From Nitrosopumilaceae archaeon (GTDB lineage Archaea; Thermoproteota; Nitrososphaeria; Nitrososphaerales; Nitrosopumilaceae), in contig JAGWAW010000090.1 in assembly GCA_021296165.1 (NCBI GenBank), positions 1-6,194 on the forward strand: DNA of 6,194 nucleotides, in the 5' to 3' direction. The stretch's first letter is position 1; each line of letters starts with the position of its first letter. Below, piece after piece: positions 1 through 5,414 of the stretch. The notes below the pieces were generated by a model. The model worked only from the letters and a program-made list of their open reading frames with translations, searched no databases and had not been told where the DNA came from. The translations under genes and the position numbers were made by a program.

Positions 1-245
1 CTTCGCGCAGTTCTCCAGGTTTTGGACAAGGGTTGGGTCTTGACAGACGGGTGCTGTCCGGTTTGTGCTCTTTTTGTCGCAGATTTTTGGACAAGGCCGA
101 CCTGCGGGCTGCCAAAAAAGACCTGCCGGATACCGGGCGGGGGCGCTCGCCCAAGTGTGTAATTCTCCGGCGGCCTATGCACATTCTCCTGGATATATGA
201 CCATGAACGCCAATGCGGCAAAGTCATCGAGCCGCCGTTCTGGAA
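1..245. other. Intergenic stretch downstream of cdc48, no supported gene
   Basis: I see no recognisable gene here. On the minus strand the cdc48 frame stays open after its stop as far as the window edge, but the translation is basic, low in hydrophobic residues and like no family I know. Plus-strand frames give short cysteine- or arginine-rich peptides with no family look. The stretch holds T tracts on the plus strand (71-75, 84-88), an A6 tract at 114-119 (T6 on the minus strand), a GC hairpin at 141-152 and two copies of TTTTGGACAAGG (20-31 and 85-96). The T tracts on both strands would suit a region where transcripts end, but the gene to the left lies outside the window. Confidence 0.5.
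114..152 (-). terminator. Candidate terminator of the hsp20-cdc48 transcript
   Basis: Reading the minus strand away from cdc48, a perfect 5-bp GC stem (GGGCG/CGCCC, 141-152, 2-base loop or a 4+4 variant) is followed about 20 bases later by a run of six T (119 to 114). Archaeal termination depends mainly on oligo-T tracts, so the T6 run is the functional part of the guess; the hairpin is too far from it to act as a bacterial-type intrinsic terminator. It lies about 130 bases beyond the cdc48 stop. Transcript 3' ends would decide. Confidence 0.3.
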
Positions 246-2399
246 CTACTGCCCGGACGGGGTGCGGGGCCGGTGCTTTGACGTCTGGGAAGGCCCGCCC
301 TGAGGCCGGACGCCCCCCACCACAGATATGGACTCCTCCAAGTCCTCCTGCGTTATCGCCGTCTCCTTCAGCGCCACTCCCCCGTTCACGTGGCGGCGCA
401 GGGCGGCCATGGCGGCCCCGTCCACGACGGCCCGCAGCTCGGCGCCCGCCATCCCGTCGGTCTGCGCCGCCAAGGCGCCATAGTCAACCTCGCCGGCCGT
501 CGGCCTGCCCCGCATGTGTATCCGCAGTATGTGGTCACGGCCGGCCGCATCGGGCCGGCCCACCTCTATTATACGGTCGAAGCGGCCGGGCCGCAGCAGG
601 GCCGAATCTATCATGTCCGGGCGGTTGGTGGCGGCAACCACCACGACATCGTGCATCTCCTCCAGCCCGTCCATCTCCGAGAGCATCTGCGAGACCACGC
701 TCTCGGTGACGTGGCTCCCCGTGTCGGTCCCCCGGGCCGGGGCCAGCGAGTCCACCTCGTCGAAGAATATGACACAAGGGGCCGCCTGGCGCGCCTTGCG
801 GAATATCTCCCGGACGCCCTTCTCGGACTCGCCCACCCACTTGGAGAGCAGCTCCGGGCCCTTCACGCTGATGAAGTTGGAGTCGGTCTCCCGCGCCAGG
901 GCCTTGGCCACCAGGGTCTTGCCGGTCCCCGGCGGGCCATGTAACAGTATGCCCCGGGGCGACCGGGCCCCCACATACGCGAATGCCTCGGGATACTTGA
1001 GGGGCCACTCCACGGCCTCCCGCACCTCCGTCTTCAAAGTGTCCAAGCCGCCCACGTCACTCCACCCCACGTCGGGCACCTGCACCAGCACCTCCCGCAG
1101 GGCGCTGGGCCTCACCTCCCGCAGAGCCCCCCGGAAGTCGTCGGACCCTATCCGGATCTTCTTGAGCGTGTCAGGCGGTATGCGGTCCTGCTCCAGGTCC
1201 ATCTCCGGTATCAGGCGGCGCAGTGCCCCCATGGCCGCCTCCTTGGAGAGCGCCTGCAGGTCCGCCCCCACAAAACCGTGGGTCACCCGGGCCACCTGCT
1301 CCAGGTCCACCGAGTCCTCCAGGGGCATCATGCGGGTGTGTATCCGCAGTATGTCGCGGCGCCCCTTGGCGTCGGGTATGCCTATCTCCATCTCCCGGTC
1401 GAAGCGGCCCGGCCTCCTCAGCGCCGGGTCTATCGAGTCGGGCCGGTTGGTGGCCGCTATGACCACCACCTTGCCCCGGGCCTTGAGCCCGTCCATCAGT
1501 GTTAGCAGCTGGGAGACCACCCGCTTCTCCACCTCCCCGTGCGTGTCGTCCCGCTTGGGGGCTATGGAGTCCATCTCGTCTATGAATATGATGCTGGGCG
1601 CGTTCTTGGAGGCCTCCTCGAACACCCCCCGTATGCGCTCCTCGCTCTCGCCGTGATACTTGCCCATGATCTCCGGCCCGCTGACATGCAGAAAGTGGGC
1701 GCTGGTCTCGCCGGCGACGGCCCGCGCCAGGAGCGTCTTGCCGGTCCCCGGCGGGCCGTGCAGCAGCACCCCCTTGGGAGCCTCTATGCCCGCCTTCTCG
1801 AAGAGCTCCGGGTGCCGGAGGGGCAGCTCCACCATCTCCCGGATCTTCTTGATCTCCGAGTCCAGCCCCCCCAGGTCATCATACGTGAACCCCGGCGGGG
1901 CGGACATCCCCGGCTTGCCCAGCTTGAACCTCGTATTCTGTACCACCACCACTGGGCCCGCCGGCCGGGTGGAGACCACCGCCAGCGCCACCCGAGTCCC
2001 CAAATGGGTGCCGGCCGTCAATATGTCGCCGGGCCCCAGCACCCGGTTGCGGTACGCCTCTGCCATGAACTCCTGCAGCCCGGAGACCTCTATGCCCTCG
2101 GCGGGTGAGACTGTCACCTCGGCGGCGTCCTGTGCGCGCACGGCGCGCACCCCCACGCGGTCCCCCATGGCCGCCCCGGCATTCTGCCGCGTGGCGCCGT
2201 CCATCTCTATTATACCGGAGCCATACTGGACCGTCCCCGGCCAGAGGCGGGCGTGGGTGTTCTTGTCGTACGATATCTCCAGCACCTGGCCGGTCTCCCA
2301 GCCGGCCATCTCGGCCACCTGGGGGTCCACCACGACCCTACCCCTGCCTCCCTGCCGCCGGGCCATCCCGGCCACCTTCAGCGCGTACTTCTCTACCAT
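246..2399 (-). CDS. cdc48: Cdc48/VAT-type AAA+ ATPase (p97 family)
   Basis: ATP-driven protein unfoldase/segregase of the cytoplasm, archaeal counterpart of p97/Cdc48, expected to form hexamers that thread substrates through a central pore. The 717 residues show the full family layout. Residues 1-165 form the substrate-recruiting N domain (double-psi barrel plus small barrel, with the RVVVDP and NTRFKLG landmarks). D1 has Walker A GPPGTGKT at 215-222, Walker B IIFIDE at 270-275, aromatic pore loop KYHG at 247-250, sensor N318 and arginine fingers R329/R332. D2 has Walker A at 488-495, Walker B VIFFDE at 543-548, pore loop KWVG at 520-523, sensor N592 and R603/R606. All key residues of both ATPase sites are present, so both should be active. 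The start is supported by an SD-like sequence just upstream. Odd point: the last 25 or so residues are Gly/Pro/Ser/Arg-rich and end in PSGQ, with no HbYX proteasome-docking motif. It follows hsp20 by 43 bases, probably in one transcript. Confidence 0.97.
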   Translation of the reverse strand: MVEKYALKVAGMARRQGGRGRVVVDPQVAEMAGWETGQVLEISYDKNTHARLWPGTVQYGSGIIEMDGATRQNAGAAMGDRVGVRAVRAQDAAEVTVSPAEGIEVSGLQEFMAEAYRNRVLGPGDILTAGTHLGTRVALAVVSTRPAGPVVVVQNTRFKLGKPGMSAPPGFTYDDLGGLDSEIKKIREMVELPLRHPELFEKAGIEAPKGVLLHGPPGTGKTLLARAVAGETSAHFLHVSGPEIMGKYHGESEERIRGVFEEASKNAPSIIFIDEMDSIAPKRDDTHGEVEKRVVSQLLTLMDGLKARGKVVVIAATNRPDSIDPALRRPGRFDREMEIGIPDAKGRRDILRIHTRMMPLEDSVDLEQVARVTHGFVGADLQALSKEAAMGALRRLIPEMDLEQDRIPPDTLKKIRIGSDDFRGALREVRPSALREVLVQVPDVGWSDVGGLDTLKTEVREAVEWPLKYPEAFAYVGARSPRGILLHGPPGTGKTLVAKALARETDSNFISVKGPELLSKWVGESEKGVREIFRKARQAAPCVIFFDEVDSLAPARGTDTGSHVTESVVSQMLSEMDGLEEMHDVVVVAATNRPDMIDSALLRPGRFDRIIEVGRPDAAGRDHILRIHMRGRPTAGEVDYGALAAQTDGMAGAELRAVVDGAAMAALRRHVNGGVALKETAITQEDLEESISVVGGVRPQGGPSQTSKHRPRTPSGQ

Positions 2400-2402
2400 T
2401 CC

Positions 2403-2411
2403 ATCACCCCC
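2403..2411 (-). promoter_or_regulatory. Ribosome binding site of cdc48
   Basis: On the minus strand the bases GGGGGTGAT lie three bases before the cdc48 ATG. They match the archaeal Shine-Dalgarno consensus GGAGGTGAT at eight of nine positions. This fixes the ATG at 2399 as the start and fits the archaeal habit of using SD sites for downstream genes of an operon. A second GTGATGG lies 14 bases further upstream and gives a short direct repeat (2401-2407 and 2415-2421). Confidence 0.7.
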
Positions 2412-2427
2412 ACACCATCACACAAAC

Positions 2428-2433
2428 AAAAAA
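2428..2433 (-). terminator. T6 tract between hsp20 and cdc48, possible partial terminator
   Basis: The minus strand reads TTTTTTGTTTGTG starting about ten bases after the hsp20 stop codon. A run of six T is enough to cause at least partial termination by archaeal RNA polymerase. No TATA-like element follows it, so cdc48 seems to depend on readthrough. The tract could make hsp20 mRNA more abundant than cdc48 mRNA. This is inference from the base run alone. Confidence 0.35.
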
Positions 2434-2442
2434 CGGGCAAGG

Positions 2443-2883
2443 CTACTCCACGCTCACCCTTTGGCCCTTGGGCCTGCTCTCCACGGCGAAGGATACCTCC
2501 AGGATGCCGTTCCTGTAGGCCGCCTTCACCGAGTCGCGGTCGACGTTCTCGCGTAGGGGAACGCTCCCCTCATACGAGGCCTCGCCCCGGGTGGCCCGCA
2601 CCTTGACGGACCCCTCCTCCAGGGTCACCTCTATGTCCTCCTTCTCGACGCCGGGGATCTCGGCCACCAACTTCAGGCGGCCACTCTTCCCGTCGTCTAT
2701 GACGTCTATCGGCAGCTGGCGCCCGGAGGGGGCCACATTCCCGTACTCGCGCACCCTGGGCACGCCGTCCGGACCCACGGCCATCTCGCACCCGTACCAG
2801 ACCGGCGGGCCGGCCCGGGGGGTACTCCCGCGGAGCATTCTCTCGAAGAGCCTGTCGAACTCCTCAAACGGTGTCATTCTCAT
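2443..2883 (-). CDS. hsp20: Small heat-shock protein, Hsp20/alpha-crystallin family
   Basis: ATP-independent holdase chaperone that binds unfolding proteins in the cytoplasm, normally as a large oligomer. The 146 residues are usual for the family. Residues 1-18 form an N-terminal helix (PFEEFDRLFERML). GPDGVPRVREYGNV at 37-50 is a stretch I recall from archaeal Hsp20 proteins. The alpha-crystallin domain runs from about 55 to 134, with the signature AAYRNGILEV at 121-130. V143-S144-V145 near the end stands in for the I-x-I motif that joins neighbouring dimers. An ATG at 2877 (third residue) is an alternative start. The ATG at 2883 is preferred because it sits about 27 bases from the TATA box, as expected for a leaderless mRNA, and no SD sequence precedes either. 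It is promoter-proximal to cdc48 on the same strand; holdase plus unfoldase points to stress protein quality control. The inverted repeat in its core promoter suggests repressor control. Confidence 0.95.
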   Translation of the reverse strand: MRMTPFEEFDRLFERMLRGSTPRAGPPVWYGCEMAVGPDGVPRVREYGNVAPSGRQLPIDVIDDGKSGRLKLVAEIPGVEKEDIEVTLEEGSVKVRATRGEASYEGSVPLRENVDRDSVKAAYRNGILEVSFAVESRPKGQRVSVE

Positions 2884-2885
2884 TG

Positions 2886-2909
2886 ATTATGTAATAGATA
2901 TTACATAAT
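2886..2909. promoter_or_regulatory. Perfect 11-bp inverted repeat, candidate operator of hsp20
   Basis: Arms ATTATGTAATA (2886-2896) and TATTACATAAT (2899-2909) are exact reverse complements around a 2-base GA spacer. The element begins three bases from the hsp20 start codon and overlaps the downstream end of its TATA box, so a dimeric protein bound here would cover the transcription start. That is the layout of a repressor site. As RNA it would lie mostly upstream of a leaderless start, so an RNA hairpin role is unlikely. No regulator gene is visible in the window that must bind it; the adjacent ACT-like gene is one candidate among many. Confidence 0.6.
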
Positions 2910-2920
2910 ATAAAGTTTCC
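2907..2920 (-). promoter_or_regulatory. BRE/TATA promoter of hsp20-cdc48
   Basis: The minus strand reads GGAAAC then TTTATATT. This is a purine-rich BRE directly followed by a good archaeal TATA box (plus-strand 2907-2914). The box centre is about 27 bases from the hsp20 ATG, so transcription should start at or within a base or two of the start codon, giving a leaderless message. It stands out in GC-rich surroundings. Confidence 0.65.
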
Positions 2921-2924
2921 GTGA

Positions 2925-2960
2925 CATTCATTCCCATTTGGAACATGATACATCCATTCC
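2925..2960. repeat. Direct repeat CATYCATTCC in the divergent promoter region
   Basis: CATTCATTCC at 2925-2934 and CATCCATTCC at 2951-2960 match at nine of ten positions and are 26 bases apart start to start. They lie nearly symmetrically in the gap between hsp20 and the gene at 3001, upstream of both TATA-like elements. They could be activator or regulator half-sites serving either direction, or chance in a short AT-rich stretch. Confidence 0.25.
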
Positions 2961-2969
2961 ATGACAGTA

Positions 2970-2980
2970 TGTTAATAAGA
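2970..2980 (+). promoter_or_regulatory. Weak TATA-like element of the gene at 3001
   Basis: TGTTAATAAGA around 2970-2980 is the only AT-rich TATA-like stretch at the right distance. Its centre is about 26 bases before the ATG at 3001, so the mRNA would again be leaderless. The match to the archaeal TATA consensus is poor and there is no clear BRE. No SD sequence precedes the ATG (the bases before it are C-rich), which supports a leaderless start. Confidence 0.35.
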
Positions 2981-3000
2981 GTGAGCCGCGCACCCACCCC

Positions 3001-3663
3001 ATGAGAACCGCCGGCGTGTCCGTGCCCGAGGCGGTCCGCGAGATCATAACCAGGAACCGCTCCATATACGACTGCATGAAGATGAACGTCATAAACTACA
3101 GCGCCCTGGCGGCGCAAATACGACCGGAGGTGGAGAGGGAGACCGGCAGGCCCGCCAACCCCAATACTATAGTGGTGGCGATCAAGAGGTACGCCGACTC
3201 GTTTGCGGCCGGCGGCCGGCGGCCGGACCCGGGAGTGCTCAAGAACGCCCGGCTGTCTGTGACCGGCGGCATACTGGACATACGGCTCTCGGCCGAGGAG
3301 GTGGGGATGGAGCCGGCGGCCATACTCTCAAAGTTCGCCGAGGCCACCGACAAGTACGAGTTCTTCAGGATGGCCGACTCGGTGAGGTTCCTGGCCGAGG
3401 ACATAGAGTCGGTGAGGAGGGTCATGGAGGAGCTGGGCGGCCGCCGGCACCACGGCTCCGGCCTGGCCCGCATAAAGGTGACCATACCCCCCGAGCGCGC
3501 CCCGCCGGACTCGATATCATACATAGCGGAGGTGCTCCACAGCAACGGCATAGAGCTGAAGAACGCGTTCTTCAGCGACGACACCACTACTCTGGTGCTG
3601 GACGAGAGGCTCGCCCCCCGGGCGTACGAGATACTGCGATCGGACATAGTCAGGGCCCTGTGA
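3001..3663 (+). CDS. Conserved archaeal ACT-domain-like protein, possible regulator
   Basis: Function unproven. The 220 residues fall into three parts. Residues 7-67 are helical (SVPEAVREII, then MNVINYSALAAQI and NTIVVAIKRYAD) and resemble the helical, possibly winged-helix, front end of archaeal proteins described as predicted regulators of amino acid metabolism with an ACT domain. Residues 84-146 and 157-215 each show a strand-helix-strand-strand-helix rhythm like an ACT fold; the second includes SISYIAEVLHSNGIEL and TTTLVLDERLAPRAYEILR. ACT domains usually bind a small ligand such as an amino acid. The link to that family (COG2150 from memory) was not checked. There is no signal peptide or membrane segment, so it should be cytoplasmic. 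Its TGA overlaps the ATG of the flavoprotein gene by one base, so the two are probably co-transcribed and translationally coupled. It could bind DNA, sense a metabolite, or both. Confidence 0.85.
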   Translation: MRTAGVSVPEAVREIITRNRSIYDCMKMNVINYSALAAQIRPEVERETGRPANPNTIVVAIKRYADSFAAGGRRPDPGVLKNARLSVTGGILDIRLSAEEVGMEPAAILSKFAEATDKYEFFRMADSVRFLAEDIESVRRVMEELGGRRHHGSGLARIKVTIPPERAPPDSISYIAEVLHSNGIELKNAFFSDDTTTLVLDERLAPRAYEILRSDIVRAL

Positions 3664-4985
3664 TGGCCCGGATAGTCGTTCTGGGTGGGGGGTTCGCCGG
3701 GGTGGAGTGCGTCAAGCAGCTGCAGAGGGGACTGAGCAGCAACTCGGACACCGAGATAGTCATGATCAGCGAGGACAATTTTCTGCTGTTTACACCGATG
3801 CTGCCCCAAGTCGCCTCGGGGACCATCCAGACCCGCAACATAGTGATGCCCATCCGCACCATCATAAAGAAGGCCCGGTTCTACGAGGGGCGGGTGAAGA
3901 ACATAGACCCGGTGGCGCGGAAGGTGAGCGTTTGGGGGACGCCCGAGAAGAGGGGCGTGACGCTGGACTACGACTACCTGGTGGTGGCGCTGGGCAGCGA
4001 GACCAACTTTTTTGGGATGGGTGACCTGGAGGCCAACTCGTTCCAGATGAAGACGCTCAACGACGCCGTGTCGGTGCGGAACCGGGTCATAGACATGCTG
4101 GAGCAGGCCGACAACGAGACCGACCCCGAGGTGAAGAGGAGCCTACTGACCTTCGTGGTGGTGGGCGGGGGCTTTGCGGGGATAGAGACGGCCGGCGAGC
4201 TGAACGACCTGCTGGCCGACGCCCTCAAGCACTACCCCGGCGTGCGGCCCAAGGAGGTGAAGGTGCTGGTGCTCGAGGCGCTGCCCTCCATACTGCCGGG
4301 GTTCTCCGAGAAGCTGGCCTCGTTCGCGCAGAACCGCATGGTCCGGGGGGGCATCCGCATAATGCTCAGGACGGCGGTGACCGGCTTTGACGGGAACGAG
4401 GTCGCCACCAAGGATTTGGATACGGGGAAGGCCGGCCGCCTGTACACCAAGACCCTGATATGGACCGCCGGCGTCACCCCCGTCAACACGATAAAGAGGT
4501 CCATCTTCAAGACGGAACGGGGAAAGATGGTGGTGGACGAGTATCTGGAGGCAGAGGGGTACCCGGGGGTCTTTGCCGCCGGCGACTGCGCCCGGTCCGT
4601 GGATCCGGCCACGGGCCGGCCGTACGCCCCCACCGCCCAGCTGGCCGAGGCGCAGGCCAAGAGGGTGGCCGGCAACCTGAACGCGGCGATAAACGGCAGG
4701 AGTATGAAGAAATTCTCGTACTCGCCCCGGGGCCAGATGGCCGTGATAGGAAAGCGCGCCGGGATAGCCTCCGTATTCGGCCTTAACATACAGGGCATAA
4801 TAGCCTGGATGCTGTGGAGGAACATCTACCTCTCCAAGGTGCCCACCTTCTCCAAGCGGGTCAGGGTGGCGCTGGACTGGATCGAGGACGCCGTATTCGA
4901 CCGGGACATAGCCAGGTTGAAGTTCATGGGAAAGACGCGCCTGAAGGAATATGGTACGCTGAACCAAGTGGACGACTTTTGGTAG
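3663..4985 (+). CDS. ndh: Type II NADH dehydrogenase-like FAD oxidoreductase (NDH-2)
   Basis: Likely a membrane-associated flavoprotein that passes electrons from NAD(P)H to quinone without pumping protons. The 440 residues (typical for the family) show: FAD-binding Rossmann motif GGGFAG at 8-13; NADH-binding motif GGGFAGIE at 168-175; TLIWTAGVTP; the second FAD motif FAAGDCA at 304-310, with D308 contacting FAD; and APTAQLAEAQ at 322-331, the conserved quinone-site region. The C-terminal part holds GIIAWMLWRNIYLSK (about 378-392) and the amphipathic stretch after it, known in NDH-2 to lie against the membrane. Cysteines are few (C16 and C309 noted), which argues against sulfide:quinone oxidoreductase, whose redox cysteine pair is not evident. 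An in-frame GTG at 3660 could add one residue; ATG at 3663 is preferred because it forms the TGATG overlap with the upstream stop. The electron donor (NADH, NADPH or other) cannot be read from sequence alone. Confidence 0.9.
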   Translation: MARIVVLGGGFAGVECVKQLQRGLSSNSDTEIVMISEDNFLLFTPMLPQVASGTIQTRNIVMPIRTIIKKARFYEGRVKNIDPVARKVSVWGTPEKRGVTLDYDYLVVALGSETNFFGMGDLEANSFQMKTLNDAVSVRNRVIDMLEQADNETDPEVKRSLLTFVVVGGGFAGIETAGELNDLLADALKHYPGVRPKEVKVLVLEALPSILPGFSEKLASFAQNRMVRGGIRIMLRTAVTGFDGNEVATKDLDTGKAGRLYTKTLIWTAGVTPVNTIKRSIFKTERGKMVVDEYLEAEGYPGVFAAGDCARSVDPATGRPYAPTAQLAEAQAKRVAGNLNAAINGRSMKKFSYSPRGQMAVIGKRAGIASVFGLNIQGIIAWMLWRNIYLSKVPTFSKRVRVALDWIEDAVFDRDIARLKFMGKTRLKEYGTLNQVDDFW

Positions 4986-4997
4986 AGGCGTGGTGCG

Positions 4998-5075
4998 GGT
5001 CCGGCAGAGTGTGCCGGGCCAGTATAGACTGGAAGAGTGTGTAGCCATACACGGGCCGGGCCCCCATCGTGTGTG
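4998..5075 (+). other. Two strong hairpins after NDH-2, possible 3' UTR structure or small RNA
   Basis: Stem 1: GGTCCGGCA (4998-5006) pairs with TGCCGGGCC (5012-5020) over nine pairs with one G-U, 5-base loop. Stem 2: CATACACG (5046-5053) pairs with CGTGTGTG (5068-5075) over eight pairs with one wobble, enclosing a GC-rich 14-base segment. The first starts 12 bases after the NDH-2 stop. No T run follows either stem, so they are not classic terminators; they may stabilise the mRNA 3' end or belong to a small RNA. Confidence 0.35.
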
Positions 5076-5140
5076 AGGGTCCCTCTGGAGTACGAGTCCA
5101 TGGCGGACCTGGGGAGGGCCGGCCAGGGGCAGGAGTCTCA

Positions 5141-5160
5141 CGATTTTTAATTCCAAATCG
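5141..5160 (+). terminator. Possible terminator of the plus-strand ACT/NDH-2 transcript
   Basis: CGATTT (5141-5146) pairs with AAATCG (5155-5160), and the left arm runs into TTTTTAATT. This is the first T5 run after the NDH-2 stop, about 160 bases downstream. The stem is weak; the T run is the main reason for the call. Confidence 0.3.
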
Positions 5161-5400
5161 CATCGCGAGGACTTTCTGCACTTGAAGGCCGAACCGCTTG
5201 GGGTTGCGGGTTGGAGCGTCTTTCAAGCTTGGCCGGCGGGTGGGATGTAGTCGCCAACGACCTGTGTGGAAGAGTCCGCCCGAAGTGGGCCCGTGCCTGC
5301 ATCCACCGCCGACACACACGAGTTGACATCGTGCAGTTTTGTTTGTGGGGATGGCGGACATGTGGTGTGAGGATGCGCGGCGTACCGGCCGAGAGCGATC

Positions 5401-5411
5401 AAAAATAAAAA
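5401..5411 (-). terminator. T5-A-T5 terminator after the binding-protein fragment
   Basis: On the minus strand TTTTTATTTTT begins four bases after the TAA stop of the binding-protein reading frame. An oligo-T tract this long, in GC-rich DNA and directly behind a stop codon, is a good archaeal terminator. It also supports the reading frame, and suggests the locus was a normally transcribed gene at least until recently. Confidence 0.6.
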
Positions 5412-5414
5412 GGA

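Larger units (their letters stand above)
4986..5414. other. Convergent intergenic region with structured segments, no supported gene
   Basis: About 430 bases between the NDH-2 gene (plus) and the binding-protein fragment (minus). Reading frames here have no family resemblance, and the long minus-strand ones run antisense into NDH-2. The first 150 bases are rich in inverted repeats (4998-5020, 5046-5075, and weaker stems at 5096-5108 and 5108-5127). Bases 5161-5390 show nothing I can name. I looked for tRNA T-loop/anticodon patterns and for 5S, SRP and RNase P RNA core motifs and found none. Confidence 0.5.

Noticed and set aside
514..1656. Long open frame antisense to cdc48 (about 380 codons, plus strand)
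   Set aside because: It is a shadow of the GC-rich codon pattern of cdc48: Ser/Arg/Pro-rich, no known domain, fully overlapping a clear gene.
916..1757. A 23-base exact repeat (916-938 and 1735-1757) and other shared words such as GTGTATCCGCAGTATG
   Set aside because: They encode the same motifs (Walker A and the ILRIH segment) in the two tandem AAA domains of Cdc48, so domain duplication and codon bias explain them.
2206..2216. TATA-like words (CTCTATTATAC) within cdc48
   Set aside because: They encode conserved Ile-Ile-Glu residues and recur at the paralogous site near 566; no gene starts nearby.
2402..2418. Tiny four-codon ORF (Met-Val-Trp-Gly-stop) just before cdc48
   Set aside because: It arises from the repeated GTGATGG motif that also makes the SD site; too short to support as a leader peptide.
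3663..4985. Sulfide:quinone oxidoreductase as identity of the flavoprotein
   Set aside because: The redox-active cysteine pair of that family is not evident; the motifs and C-terminal segment fit NDH-2 better.
4143..5156. Long open frame antisense to NDH-2 (about 337 codons, minus strand)
   Set aside because: Same GC-driven shadow effect; the plus-strand protein has complete family motifs and the antisense one has none.
5211..5408. 65-codon plus-strand frame in the convergent spacer
   Set aside because: TTG start, no SD, no family resemblance, and it ends in the minus-strand terminator tract.
4986..5414. tRNA, 5S, SRP RNA, RNase P RNA or CRISPR array in the spacer
   Set aside because: No T-loop or anticodon-arm pattern, none of the conserved core motifs of those RNAs, and no regularly spaced repeats.
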